Assembly: GCF_018139145.2 (NCBI RefSeq) | Contig: NC_059477.1 | Location: 16,417,522 to 16,481,521, forward strand | DNA length: 64,000 nucleotides | Reading direction: 5' to 3' | DNA from: Gymnogyps californianus | Taxonomy: Eukaryota > Chordata > Aves > Accipitriformes > Cathartidae | In this document: piece after piece, positions 28,472-43,400 of the stretch | Layout: the number at the start of each line of letters is the position of its first letter | Numbering within the stretch: the first letter of the stretch is position 1 | Notes under the pieces: model-generated | Seen by the model: only the letters and a program-made list of their open reading frames with translations | Told to the model about the DNA's origin: nothing | Database searches by the model: none | Translations under genes and position numbers: made by a program

Positions 28472-31400
28472 TTTCTTTTTCCTTTCCTTACAATTTCTTT
28501 GTTGTTAGTGGAAGTGGCATGTGCAAAGGTATATGCTCCCCATGGCCTGTGGAAGTTAGGTTCCCTTATTATCTTCCGAGTGTACCTGGTTTAACAAATA
28601 TGCATCTGTTGGGAGGGGCGTAGAGATCCTGGAACTTAGTACTTGTTTTCATGTTGTCCTTAGTTTGCCAGACTTTAAAGGAAAAGAGTTGTGTGTTCAG
28701 CATGACTGTATGTGATCTTTCATCTGATAATTGAGGGTGTAGCTGAAGCTTGCACTTCAGCTACAATAAGTATTCTATGTATTAGGTTTACTGCAATAGA
28801 AGTTACAGGAGTGTATGAGAGTTCTAAAAATGTTCTTTGCTTTGTTAGATCCCAGGTGGAAAGAAATTTGACTCCATGGTGGTGAATGGATTTGTTTGCA
28901 CTAAGAATGTTGCACACAAAAAGGTAATGCAGGCTTAATTAATTAAGTGCTGGCTGTAGTGCATGCTGAGGAAAACAAGTGTGATGTGACTTCCTTTTTG
29001 TCGTGAAGCTTCTCGCACCACTCAGGAGGCTTGCGAGCTTTTTCTAGTTTGAGACCCTAAACAAGAATGGCTTTTAAAGCATTTCTTTTCCAAGCTGTTT
29101 TGTTTTAGCCGAGAGATTCTAGAGGGGGAAGCTTTCCTCATGCATGTATAGAAAAACATCCTTTCCACCCCTACAACCCCAGAAGGCATCTAATAATTAC
29201 CCCAAGTTTTAGCCAGAAAAAGGCATTTGTGATTCTGACTTACAACAATATAGTAAAGGAAGCCTTTAAATAAGGCAGGAGGTCAAGATAGAAGTGATCT
29301 GGATGGAGGCTCCAAAGTGTATCAAGACTTTGGGGTTCTTGGGGGTGACTGTAGAAACCTCTAGCATTACACTCTTACTGGACAGTAGCTGTGAAATTCC
29401 AACAACTGGGTGTAACATCTTCATAAGAAGGAAGAATGTGTAGTTGAGTCTGGGGGGGGGGGATAGCTGAGGCACTTTTTTTGGGGGGGGAAAAAATCAA
29501 TCATGGGAAGTCTGTCTTTTTTTTTTCTTGTGTACTTTTTCCCTTCCAGGTGTTTGTATTTTTGTTTAACTATTTTTGTGTCTCTCTTAGATGAACTCTT
29601 GCTTAAAAAATCCTAAAATTCTTCTGCTGAAGTGCTCAATTGAGTACCTCTATCGAGAAGAAACAAAGTTTACCTGCATAGACCCTATAGTACTTCAGGT
29701 GAGAGGATGCTTTTGTTCTTGGTTAAAATTGCCTGAGGTTTAGTGATTCAAACAAAATGATGATCAGTGCGCATCTGATTTTTTTCAGTGTGTAAGGTGG
29801 AGTTGAGTGAGTGGGATTGCATAGGAAAGAGAAAGATTTCCTCTTCTATCAGCTAGCTAAGAAAACTGCATTAAATACGGTACAAACTTGTCTTGTGCTG
29901 AGGGTTTTTGTCATCAGGTTACAGGTACTGAGAGCGATCTTACAATCCTCACAATTAAATGCAGCATTTTAGAAAACACGTTTTGTTTTTAATGATACGC
30001 TGTATAAGGAACATATGGTTCAGAAGGTCAGAGCTAGATACAGTTTAGGCGTGCGAAGAAATATTAGAAAAGTTAGTGTAGGTGAGGGTGTTGTGGTTTA
30101 ACACCAGCCAGCAACTAAGCACCACGCAGCCGCTTCCACCTCCCCCCTCCCAGTGGGGTGGGGAGGAGGAAAAAAAAAAAAGTAAAACTCTTGGGTTGAG
30201 ATAAGAACAGTTTAATAACTAAAGTAAAATAAAATACACTACTACTACTACTAATAATAATATAATAATAATTGTAATGAAAAGGAATACGACAACAACA
30301 AAAAAATAACACCCAAGAAAAGACAAGTGATGCACAATGTAGTTGCTCACCACCCGCTGACCAATGCCCAAGCTGCAATCCGCCCCTCCTAGCCAACCCG
30401 CCCCCCATTTATATACTGGGCATGACATTCTATGATATGGAATATCCCTTTGGCTAGTTCAGGTCAGCTGCCCCGGCTCTGCTCCCTCCCAGCTTCTTGC
30501 ACACCTGCTTGCTGGCAGAGCATGGGAAACTGAAAAATCCTTGGCTTAAGATAAGCGCTACTTAGCAACAACTAAAACCTCAGAGTGTTATCAACATTAT
30601 TCTCACACTAAATCCAAAACCCAGCACTGTACCAGCTACTAGGAAGAGAGTTAACTCTGTCCCAGCCGAAACCAGGACAGAGGGTTAGGTTGCGCCCATG
30701 TTATTTCTTGTCAAGCTTGAAAAAATGGGACAACAACTAATGTAATGAAGTGACAAACTACAAAATGTCGCTTTGGAACAGGTGCCCTGCCCCTGTGAAC
30801 ACTGAAATGGATAGACCTTTTCTTTAACACTGCATTCTGGTCTGAGAATTGGTCTTCAGGTGTTTGCCAGGATACTCATAACAAGGGTATTTGGTGCCCT
30901 GCTGAGCTTGGACCGTAACGTTTGTTTCTGTATTTGATTATTTCCTTAGCATGCATTTAAGACCACTTCTGATTAATAGACAGAATTACAGGTATGAAAG
31001 CTTTTAGCAATAAAACTTGTCTCTGCCTAGTGAGTTGGTTTTCTAGTAAAAGCTTAAACTGAGACCTGTTCTTTGTCTGAATGGGATAGAAGTATCTGCT
31101 ATACTTTCTAAATATTGGTCTCTGTGATTATTTCAGTGTCTGCTTCAGAACATCATCATAACTATTTGTGTATCTGCATTAAAGTCATATAGGACAGAAA
31201 ATACTACAGAAGTACTAGGTCAATTGAAAAGGTTAGCTTCTAGCAAAAGCTTTATCTTTGCTACACTAACATGAATGTTTGTGTTCTGAGGAGCTGGCAA
31301 ACTGCTTTTGTGGTACCTTTCTCTTGCACAGAACTTTTAAAACCTGACTGATGTGAGCTGCAATAACACAATTGAGAATACCTGGCTTGGGAAGCTGTAT

Positions 31401-34400
31401 CCTCCCTCTAGCAGTGCAGGCCTTTAGTTCTGATAGGGTTGCAGCCCTGCTTTCTCTTTCTGTGCATGGTAATAAAAGTGTTGGAGGGGATAGTGAGATG
31501 AAGCCAGAAGGTGGACATGGTTAGAAGAACAATTTTGCAGTGCACAACATTTGGGATCCCACTCCAGAAGCACTGGAGTACAGATTTAGAGACTGAGGCT
31601 CTGCGTACAGCCTTGTAGAGACGTAGAGCACTGGCATACTCTCCATGAATGGAAGTGTCTCTGAGTGCCAGCACTCAACATTAGTATGTATCTGAAGATG
31701 GAGAACATAATACTGCAAACAGCTTTGGTTTAGGATGCTCTAATTCTAGCACCTTTCGAACGTAAAACCATTTTCCACGTAAAGATGTAAGATGCATATA
31801 TATATATATATGTTTGGATTCTGCTGCAAGTCTCTTACTTCAGACTGTCATTGGACTATATCCTCATCTGCAATTAGTGCATATAACAAATTACTGATAA
31901 ACTGGGTGTTGTGCTGTGGGGGTGGGGAAATGTGCACGATGGGCAACTGATGGTGCTTTCTGGATGGTTTGTTTCTGTTTTATAGGAAAGGTCAGTGTAT
32001 AAATGAGAGAGAAAGTAATATTAAGCATTTAAGTGTTTTTTCAGATGGGTTTGCAGTAAATTGCCATACTTTGTTCCTGTCTGCAGGAAAGGGAGTTCTT
32101 GAAGAACTACGTACAGCGGATAGTTGATGTCAGGCCTAATTTGGTCCTTGTTGAGAAGACTGTGTCCCGAATTGCCCAGGACATGCTCTTAGAGCATGGT
32201 ATCACCCTGGTCATCAATGTCAAGCCGGTGAGCATTTCCTGTCAGTCAGACTGGGCCTTGTGGTGGTTCTCTGTAATTTCTCCTTGTAGCATACTCCCCA
32301 CAGAAAGCAAAGAGTTGTCTTATTTTCTCCTCTAACCAAACCTGGGCCCTTTTTTAATGGTACTTCTCTTCCAAGAAGGCAAGACAGGCAAACCTAGAGA
32401 GTAACTTTTCCTCAGCTCTTCACAGCTGGTCTGCTGTGTCCTTGCTTAGTAGGTCCTTGTACCCTGTCAAGTTAACTCTGACTCCTATTTGTAGCAAATC
32501 CTGCATGGGTCCTCAGTGATCCCCAGAGAGCCTCTGTCCCTGTGAGGCAGGGTACAGACAGCCAAACAGAGAGTGGCTGTGGGAGTTGGCTGAGCCAGCA
32601 CTATGCTGACTGCACTGTACCTCCTGGAACTTTTTTTACTTGAGCAGATCCAGATATCTCCAAGGAAGGGCACAATCTTACCTCTCACCAGAAATATTTA
32701 CCCAACTGCTTTTCTAAGATTCTTGTATATTGTGGATGTGTGTTTGTGTGACTGTGTTTAACCCAGAGTTTGTGTCTCAGTGAGAGGTTTCCTGGATCAC
32801 GGTGGCGTTTGTTTGTTTGTTTTTTAAGAGCAAGCTAAGGATGCTAGTGTCCTCTTTGCACTGTAGATTCTTACTGTTCTTTCTGTTTTTACAGCAAGTG
32901 TTAGACCGGGTAAGTCGAATGACCCAGGGAGACTTAGTGATGTCAATGGATCAACTGTTGACCAAACCACGTTTGGGAACCTGTCATAAATTTTATATGC
33001 AAGTTTTTCAGTTGCCCAATGGTGAGTCAAGCTTGATGTGTCTTAGCTTGTGTGTGTGAAAGGATAAATGCTTTGCTCCTCTTAACTAGATCTGAACTGT
33101 TGGGTGCCTTGTGTGATCAAGTATTATCTCTCCTACTCATTTTTCTTTACTTGTGTTACATCTTGGAACTACAGTGAATTGGCTGTGGACGCAAAAGCGT
33201 GATCTTACTAAGATGAGACACACTAGATTTTAATTAGGGTGGCTTCTTCCTTCCAAACTGGTGTGTGGTTTTTTTGTTTTTTTTTTTTTTCTCCCACCAC
33301 CCTGAAGTTTGTCTAGTTTGACTTCTTGTTCAAAACAGGAAGGACTAATTTCAATGCAGGATCAGATTTCTCAGGGCTTTGTTAGCCAACTGTTGAAAAT
33401 ATTGCAGAATGGAGATTTCATAGCCTGTCTGGGCAACTGTTCAGTTGCTTAACTATCCTCAGCATAAATAATTTTTCTACATAGAAACAGAGAATCATAG
33501 AACAGCCCAGGTTGGAAGGGACCTTGAAAGATGATCTGGTCCAGCCTTAACATATCCAGTCAAAATTTGCCTTGTTGCAATTTGTGCACACTGCTCCTTG
33601 TCCAGTCATTGTGCACCTTTGAGAAATCAGATTTCTTTTTCACTGTAACCCCCTTTAGGCAGTGGAAGGCTGCAAAGAAAGAAGGAAGAAATGCTGCTTG
33701 ACAGGTTACCAGTGGTGCTGGCACACATAAATGCTGTTGATGCAAATCTTTATGGAGATGCAGTCTTTGCATCTCTTCCCCTTCCACTTCCCCATGCCCC
33801 CTTCCAGCCTTTAAATTGCACTCGAAATCTTGTAGACTTTTGACTTATAAGGATGAGCAAATGTGCCTGGGAGGATAGTAGTTCTTTTGCTTCACTGCTG
33901 CAGAGTCTACAGTGATCTTAGAATACGCTGTTTAGGCCAACGTGTTCCATGTGGCCTTCGTGTGGACTTTATGATGACTTGTTTTACAAAACAGGAGAAG
34001 TTTTTTAGCAAATGCTTGTTTTGCTTGCAAAAATATTTCAGTACAGTGATGTGAATTTCTGCAGCTGGATTGTGCTCCCAATGTTAGTTGCTCTTAGTCT
34101 TTGTTACAGTCTCTTCAGTGTGTGAGATACCTAAGAGCAGGTTAACTGTAGTTGTCATCCTAACTCCTATGGTTGTTTTTTTTTGTTTCATTTTTTTCTT
34201 TTCATCTAGATCAGACAAAAACCCTGATGTTTTTTGAAGGCTGTCCCCAGCACCTGGGTTGCACTATCAAGTTGTGTGGTGCTGCAGAGTATGAGCTGGC
34301 CCGTGTGAAGGAGATCCTGATCTTCATGGTCTGTGTGGCTTATCATTCCCAGCTGGAAATCTCTTTCCTTATGGACGAGTTTGCCATGCCCCCTACTCTG

Positions 34401-37400
34401 ACCAAAAACACCTCCTTTCACTCCCTTATTGAGGAGTCAGGAGATGAAAACGAACAACAGAACCTCTTCAATGGTGAGGATTTCAGCACAGCAGTCAGAG
34501 ACATTGAACTATCCTCTGAAAAGCTGCCTGTAATCTCTGAGTCAGTGTCCTCTGATGAGGTCAGCTTGCTTGAACAAAGAGGTTTATTTGAGAGAGGTGA
34601 CCAAGAGAACAGTCAACTGGAAACGGTGTCCTCAAAACAGCAAGAGCACCACAAAGTGGAGTCACCATTTCCGGTGTTCAATTCTGTACCTCCTGCAATA
34701 CCGGAAACATCCCTGCTTCCCCTCCATGGTATGGACCAGCACTTGGTCACTCTGGATAGCCAGTCACTAGAGCCTCATCAACAGGCAGATGATCTGCAGG
34801 AGTCCAAGAGTCAGATGAGAGTCTTCAGAGACCCTCTCCAGGATGATACTGGTTTATATGTCACGGAAGAGGTAACTTCTTCTGAGGATCGTCTCAAGAC
34901 TTACTCTGCAGCATTTAAGCAGGAGTTGAAAGATGTCATTCTCTCTATTTCTCCTGTAATGATGTTCCGTGAACCATTTCTTTTGACTGAAAAAGGCATG
35001 AGGTGCCCTGCCCGGGAATACTTCCCTGAGCAAGTTTATTGGTCTCCTCTCCTCAATAAGGAATACAAGGAGCTGGAGAGCAGAAGGAAGAGACAATTAT
35101 TGCGGGATCTCTCCGGACTACAAGGCATGAATGGGAGTATCCAAGCCAAGGCTATCCAAATCTTGCCTTCTCATGAGTTGGTTAATACTAGAATAGCAGA
35201 ACATCTAGGTGATAGCCAGAGCTTAGCCAGAATGCTGGCTGACTATCGGGCCAGAGGAGGGAGGATACTACAGAAAAGCACAGATCCCTTTGCCCAAAGT
35301 AAGGATGTGTCTAGTGTCCCTGCTGGAAAAACTGGGTGCAGAATTGAAGAGGATGAGAAGGGACTGGCTCAGAGTGAATCCTCATGGACTCATAAGGTAA
35401 GATTCAAAGCTATGTTACTGAAAACCCAGGTTACATCAGTTTCTCCTGGTAATACAGAAGGTGTAGTGTGTCATATTAAATGTTAAACCAGAGTTGGGTT
35501 TTTTGTTGGTTTTTGGGTTTTTTTGTTTGTGGTGTGTGGTGGGGTTTTTTTGTTTTTTTTTTTTTTTTTTTTTTGACGGAGTCAAAACTGCATTTTAGAT
35601 TGCAGTGCTCTGGGCACTTAAACAAGTCAATATAACCAGGGACTATGTGGATATAAGAAAGCAGAACAAGAGACTGACTGCAAAATTTCCCTGAGAAGGG
35701 AAGAGGTTGTGAGACTCTACTTCCTGAGAAATGCATAGTCAGCCAAGAATCAGTGTACTACGTTGCCTGTTCAGCTCAGCTGTACATGACTGGTTTCTGA
35801 AAATTAGTACATGAAGGGGGAGCAAACTCAAGAAGTTTCTGAAATTGAGCTTTCTTGCTGCTTGTGTTGGTGATTTCTAAAAGTGTAATATTTTCATCTT
35901 CAGAGGGCTTAATGTCACAGAAACGGCAGTAGGCTGTAGTTACATTGAAGTATTTGACTGTAAAAGTTTGGGTGATCTGAAGAAAAGTGAGAATCTCGTA
36001 ATGGAGGGGGAGGAGATCTTTGAAATTTCAAAGCAAGGCAGTATGTGCTTGTAATCAAAATATCTAAAGTTTTGGGAAACTGCCATGAAAGCAACTAACT
36101 TGTATCTGAGGAAAAGGATCTTGGGACTTCCTTGAACTGGAAGCTGTCAGGAAAAAAGGCTATGAACAAGAATAGCAGAACTGATCTCCTGAAATAGTCA
36201 AACTTTTTGGTCCCTGAGCCAATCAGCCCCCAAGTTCATGAGCAGAGGTTACTTTTTAATTGGTGCTTAAATCTAAATCTGTGTAGCTTCACAGGCCATA
36301 ATCTTACAAACTGTAAGATGAGCCCTTGCTCTGGATCAGACTGGTTGATGCTGTTTTAAATTTATTCAGTGATCAAAGAAATGTATTTGGTAACTTCATA
36401 GTTCTGTAGGGTGTGGAAGGGGAAACAGCTCCATTCCAGCAGCAGCATGGTAAATCTCTTAACAGAGGACAGAAAGTTGGAAGTCTTTCTATAGCCTGAA
36501 TGAGTAATTGAGGTATAATATATTGGCAGAATTTTGACTCTGAGGTGTCCTAAACTGTACAGTGCTTTGGAGGCTCTGGATGTTTGTCTCAGGGCTTTTG
36601 TTGTTTTCTGTTCTCCTTAGCTTCCTTTCCACAGAAACACATGCATGTGCATTGGTTTCATTATGCATATTAGTTATGCTGTTCTAAAAATGGCAGTTAG
36701 CAATTATACATGGTACAAGTCTGAAGCTCAGAGATAATGCGAGGTTAATCTGTACAAAAGCAGCAAGCAGAGATTCGTCTGTAAATAAAACTACTAGAAT
36801 AGAATTTTGTCGTCAGGAGTTGTGTGTGGATGGAGGTGTCTGTAACCAGTAAATGAGTTGTTTTCTCTCTACCAGGTGGATTGCCTGAGTCCAGTAAACC
36901 ATCAGAGGCTCTGTGTTCTCTTCAGTAGCTCTTCTGCTCAGTCCAGCAATGCTCCAAGTGCCTGTGTTAGCCCATGGTATGAAAACTACTCCTCTACAGC
37001 TTGTATAGTTGCTATCTTTTTTCCGAAGTCAAGGTCAGCGCTCGCCTCATAGCAGTATTTCTTTGAGGACTCCTTGGTAGGTTGTGCCCATCCTGTAACA
37101 GGAACTGTTGCCAAAAGAATTTTGTCTTGCCTGATCAGGTGGATCCAGAGCAGTATCCCAGAGCCTTTGTAATCCCCAAGGCATGAATGAGAAAGCCCAG
37201 CCTACAACAGGATACTTTAGTTGGTCCTTTCACTGCAGAGTAATGTATGTGTGGGGAGGGCACTGCATGCAGTCTTGTGGGGAAGAGTTAGTGTATATAA
37301 ACACAGAAGAATGTCCAAGCCCAAAAATAAGCCTTGAGAGAATCTCAGAATACTTGTAGATTGTATTATCTGAGAGTGGTATTTGAATATATTGCTATCT

Positions 37401-40400
37401 TTCTTATATTATAGTCAGCAGCATTAAGAGCTTTAACTGTATTTCCAGCTTAGTGGGCTGTAATTTAATTGTGTGCAACATATGACAGGCTTCTAGCTCT
37501 ACTAAACAGGACAGGTCTTGGTGTTTCATCATCTAGCTCAGGTGAAAATATAGAGATGGCTTTCTTACACGAAAAGGTCTAGAGTTCCTGTAAAAGCTTC
37601 GGAATGAACCGAAGAAGGTGGTGATAAGCTCACTGAACAGCAACAATAAGAGGATGTAAATTACTGATATTAGAGATGTCTGAATTGTGACACTTAAACT
37701 GATACTTACACATTTTAAGTGGCTTGATCACCTCAGGTTCTGAGAAAACAAAAGTTGCCATTAAATCTTCTAGAAGAATAAGGTTTTCTTAAGGCTTTTT
37801 TCATCTTCTGGATGTACCCTTGTCGTAACTGTTTAAATGTTAGTGTTTGAGGCTTCAAGCTGTCTAGACTTCTGTGCCTATATATTCTTGAACATGATCT
37901 TCAAAAGTGCAGTCGAATTGTATTTGGCTTTTAAAAGTCAAGTTTAAAGTTGTTCTAGTAGGTCTCTGATCTCATTATTAGCAAACTTGACAGCAGGGAT
38001 CTGAGAAGCGTAATCAAGAGGAAAAAAAGCCTTTCAGGGTATACAGGGCTGAAAACAAGCCAGCAGTGGGTGCAGATCCGTGCACCTAAAGGCCATTGCA
38101 CAGCTAACAGTGGCAGCATCCACCCTCTAAAGCTTTTCTTTCTCTGCTTTAGGATTGTGACCATGGAGTTCTATGGGAAAAATGACCTGACTCTAGGGAT
38201 TTTTCTGGAGCGCTACTGTTTCAGGTGAGGAGGAACTTGTTCTAAATCTCATTCTAAACAAAGCAAAAACTTTTGATAGCTCTGTGAAGTTGACCTGCTG
38301 CCCTCTTCATAGACTCTACTTCCTGTGCACTTAGGAGAATAGCATGCAAGTCTGCAGAGCCAGTTGTGTCCTAGTAAAACTTACCACTTAAATCTGTTGC
38401 TCTGTTTGCTCTGTTATCATGCTGTAGTGAAACAGGAACTGGATTTAAGAATTCACTTACTCATGCTCACTTCTTACAAGCAAATATATCCACTGCTATC
38501 CCGCTTCAGCCCTGTCTCTCATTTCTTTTAATGAGGAAGTGGAACAGATTACAAAACAAGACTTAAAAGTTCATAAAGACAAATCTGTTCACTTAGCACT
38601 TTCTTGTAGCGATTAGGGCTCTCAGGGCCTAGTTAAGAGTCTGAGCATATATTTCAAATGGCTGTTTTTCAAGACAAGCAACTGTACTGATCACAATTTT
38701 CTGAGGTTCCTATTTGAGCTTTCATATGAATTCTGGAAAAAAACCTACTCCTTTAGTGTTATCTGAATGTCTCAGAGTAAGGCTTTGTCATATCTGCAAG
38801 GTGGCTAATGTTAATGGTCCAGAACACTTTTAGCCCTGGCGAAGTACTGTGTAATTTATTTCATCTGACAGAGGTGCAAGCTCTTATGTTTCAGTAATAA
38901 CCAGTACTGCCAGAACCCCATACAGTGTCTCAGCAGGCTGTGAAGCTGGATAGGTAGCCTGTGGCTCCTCAAAAGACAAGATCACCCTGTTCTCTTCATT
39001 GGCCACTTGCAGTAGCAAAATGCTCTTTATGTTCAGCCTTCTTTGGAGGAACAAGTATTTCTGCTTGTGCTGATCAGTGAGGAGGAGGAGCTTAGCTGCC
39101 CACTCTTAAATTCTTGTTTCTGTCTGCTGACTAGCTAGTGTGTGCTAAAGTGAATGCTTCTCAATCTCCATAGTTTCAGTAACTTAAAATTCTTTTTTTC
39201 TTCATATGGGCAGGGAGGATCTGGGCTTTTTCAGGATCTTTCTGTTTTTGAAGAATTCCCTATTTCACTTTGGTACCTAAACAATTCAGCTTTTATTTTT
39301 CTGATGTCAGTCTCTCTTCTCTGACTTAGAAGAAAGCCATCCAAAGAAAGGTCATGGATTTTTCTGTTGAAAGAGGTTATATGGCACTATTTTGCTCACC
39401 TCTTCCTCCAGGAGCTGAAACATTACCATTTTGAAGGCTCTTTGGCACATCTTTGTCCTCAGTAGCCTTTGCTCTGGTACACTGCCAAAGTGGTCTTCTA
39501 ATTTGGTGCCAAGCACTTCCAGGTGCTTGATCCATCTTTTGTGGACTATATGAAATATGTTGGTGGAAAGTGATTCATTGTAAAAAGATTGTGATAGCAA
39601 CCAGTATCCAGTCACTGCTTTTGGGACCTATACAGCCATTGCTGGCAAGGGAACTTCCCTACGTACTATTTCTAAATAAGTACAATTAACTCTGCAGAAA
39701 CAGCCTTTGCTAAAGGCTTAGGAAACTTTTACAGTAAAGATAAATAGTATCGTGGTATTAAAAGGCATATTAGATGTGTTGAATCAGTTCTTCAGCAGTG
39801 CCTAGCATATGATCATTCATAAGTGTTTCCATTTTTCTCTATAAGGCCTTCCTACCAATGCCCCAGCATGTTCTGTGAAACACCAATGGTGCACCACATT
39901 CGTCGCTTTGTTCATGGGCAAGGCTGTGTGCAAATTGTGTTAAAGGAGCTGGACTCCCCCGTCCCTGGGTACCAGCACACCATTCTTACTTACTCCTGGT
40001 GTAGACTGTGCAAACAGGTAAGGATGTGGACTTAAGAATCATTGCTATTCCAATTTTAGTATTCCTGTTGTGACTGCCCTCATCCCTGGAGCTATGGCTA
40101 AACTATCATAAAACCTGTTACTAATACAGATGTTCTCATGTATCTACAAATTCCTCTTGTAGAATTGGGGCTGTTGAGAGTGAAACATCTTGTGTGAGGT
40201 AGTCCTCTTGGAAAGTGTCAAACCTGGCTCTGAGAGGATAGGTTTAAGTGGAGATGATATATTGCTGGAAACTAATTTCTGACACATGGAAAAAATGCAG
40301 TTGCCCTCTTAGAGGTGAAGAGTATGGTCCCTTCCCTGCAGTGAATCAGTATGAGCATCAAAAGAATGTATGTACGGGGAAGGGCAGCCACTGAGACGTA

Positions 40401-43400
40401 CTGGCTTAGTAATTGGCTAAAACCACTTGGTATTCTTTGATCTGCTATGGACTGGACAGTCGGCATTGCATCAATGTGATGTCTAGACTTCCTTTAGTAA
40501 CCATTAGAAAGTAAGTAAAATCTTCATTAGAGGAATGATAAATTGCTTTAAAAAAAACACAAGATAGTAAGATTGTGTATTATCTGAAACTTGTTCTGTA
40601 ATTTAGCTAAGAAAACATTGCCAACTGGATACTCATCTCTAGCTAAACACTGTAAAACTTAAGAGCCTTCAAAGAGACGAGAATAAAACTTAATTAAAAA
40701 AGATTCATGCAGTGCCTGAAACGCAAAACATCTCAATTACCCATGTGGATGACTCAATTCACCTACTTATGCTGGCTTAAACATGGGTGTTGGATTTAAA
40801 GATACCTGGAGGAAGTTAATGTAATTGCTGAAGGCAAGCCCTACGCTGCTGTGTATACACCTGTTCTAGAACCTCTTATTTCTGTGTGCTCATGTAAACA
40901 CTAATATGTTTGTGGCTATTAAGTATGTATAAAGCAGTGGCTACTCTAAGCTTGCAGGCACTGCTGAACTTGAAATACACTGTAGAGCAATACCAACGTA
41001 TTTGTAGCTGAAGAATCACCAGGGAAAAAGTGTATGATGAAACCACTGCTGCTGACTGGGTTGCTGGAAATTGTCTCTCTGCAGAGAAATAGCATCCCAG
41101 ATAGAAGCTTCCATCAAGGATGTGTTTGCACTCCCCCAACTTAGCACCTGTTGTCATCAACTAGCAGTTGTTTATCCGATTTATTGTTACTACGTGTTGG
41201 CCTTAGCTTTGCATAAATGCTGTCTTTGTTTAGTATGTTTCAGGGTCATGAGTGCTTCTGGTACTAGAAGTAATAGATTGCTGTCTAGGTTAGCCTGTCC
41301 TTAATCTTGGTTGAAGGATGAAATTAAGACACTTGGCTTTCAATTTTTCAGGTGACACCGGTTGTTCCCCTTTCCAATGATTCTTGGTCTATGTCTTTCG
41401 CAAAATACCTTGAGCTGAGATTCTACGGGCACCAGTACACTCGAAGGGCCAATTCAGAGCCTTGCGGTCATTCCATTCACCATGACTATCACCAGTATTT
41501 TTCCTATAATCAGATGGTGGCATCTTTCAGGTGAGGCCCACTGCTAAAAAATTCCTTCTCTTTCTCTAGTACTATGTGAAGCATATAGCTCTAGTAAGGA
41601 GTCATCAGGTCTGTCCTTCACTTTGAGTACAGCATGGGATAGCATAACTGCGCTATAACAGAAGTGCAGGATTGTGTGCTGGCTTGCAGAGGGCATTGTG
41701 GGCGCCATCACTGTCCTGGATGGGGTGGGCAGTGTTCCTAAGAACGGATGGCTCCAGTTCATGATACAGAAGGGAAATACTTTCCCCGTCTGATCTCGAA
41801 AACTTTCAGAGTTTTGTTTTTTGCAACGTGATCTGTGGTTTTACTTTTTGCCTAGGAGATAAATGAACAGGGTGTTATTGCTATTAAAAGTAACTAAAGC
41901 CCTGGAAATATTGACAGTGCCCCTTTTCATGTAAGGGGTAATGAATGGTGTGGTCTAAGCAATATGGTGTAGAATTAGTACTATGTGGGGAGAGTCTTGT
42001 TAATAGCTGTCGTGTTGCCTTCTCAGCTACTCTCCAATCCGGCTGCTTGAAGTGTGTGTCCCGCTCCCCAAGATCTACATCAAACGGCAGGCTCCATCAA
42101 AGGTTACTATTTTGCAGGATCTCAAGGATTTCTCTCAAAAGTAAGCTTTGTTTTTAATGCCTTCCTCAGCTTGCTTGTATTTTGGACTTTCATTAGCAGA
42201 ACATAAGACCATTTTTGCTAGTATAATAAGACTTGCTAAATATTCATTATTTAATAGAAAAGTAATGGTTTTAAACACGTTTATAAGTGCATATACTTCT
42301 AAGGGAGGGTGGTATTCGAATCTTCTTTATTATCTTTACCTGCTCGGTCCATACTAATCTCTCACCTTTTCATCTGGCGGCAATTGAGCTTAAACATGGC
42401 CAGTAGAAACTAAGATTCTTCTCTTCTCGATCCCTGAATGTTGCACTTATTATTTGAGTGATATAGTGTGTTTCTGAATGATGTTGCCAAGTAGCCACTG
42501 AAAGGTTAACCGTCAGCTGGTGTCTGAAATGTCAACTTTTCTTAAAAAATGCCTTCTCAAGCACAGCTGAAGTATTTCTACTTCCTTATTCTAATACTAA
42601 AAATGGAACAGAGGAGGTGGTTGTAGAAGGCTTAATCTGAAAACTGCAGGTATCATTTTGTACCCTTACCCTAACATTCGTTTTTGGAAGATCTGATGAA
42701 GTTTAAATCCTGCCTTCAGCCCAGAAAAACTGCAAAGGCATTGCTCAAATCTGTTCTCCAAACAAAACTGTTTTCATTATACTGGTCATGTGGGAACTAA
42801 ACTGTCTGGTGTGTAAAAGACATTGCCTTTGTTAGCTATTGAATATGATATCAGCAGTCAGTCTGGTACCTTCTTGTAGTCTAAGGTAAACTACCATAAG
42901 CCTAGACACCTTCTAAGTGTAGGAACAAAAACGTGGGAGACAGACATTGATGGAAACTGTATTAAATACAACCTGAGTGCTGTTCTGCCTGGTGGCAGCA
43001 TTCCTGTGTCGCTGATGTCTCTGACCACCTGACTTCAGAACCTGTGGAGCTTTGTTTAGAGCTGAAAATAGTTACTGACTGTCTCTGAGCCCTTCTGGTG
43101 GAGGTGTAGCTTGCAGTCCCAGATTCTTCCTAGACACAGATGACGTGACAGTTCCCCTCTGCTAGTAATGTGTTTGTGACCTTTGTGTTGCTCTCTGACA
43201 ACTTCAGCTGCTAAGGATAAGTTGTGAAGAGGAATCAGTGTGTGTAACTTCTAGGTTTCTGCTATACTAGTGAATATTTTTCCCAATTTCCTTGTAAATT
43301 CAGTGGGACAGCCTACTGCGCAGAAGACTGTCATGTATCGTCCTTTGTATTCTTAAATGCATTCAGACCTTTATTAAAGAATATTGAAGATATTCCAAGT

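Noticed and set aside
30115..30428. Minus-strand open frames of 69-97 codons in LTR copy 1 (and 54980-55222 in copy 2)
   Set aside because: They translate LTR regulatory and A/T-repeat sequence, not viral proteins.
35553..35590. T22 followed by GACGGAGTC, which looks like the end of a reversed primate Alu
   Set aside because: Only about nine bases match, no Alu body follows, and the rest of the window is avian. Coincidence.
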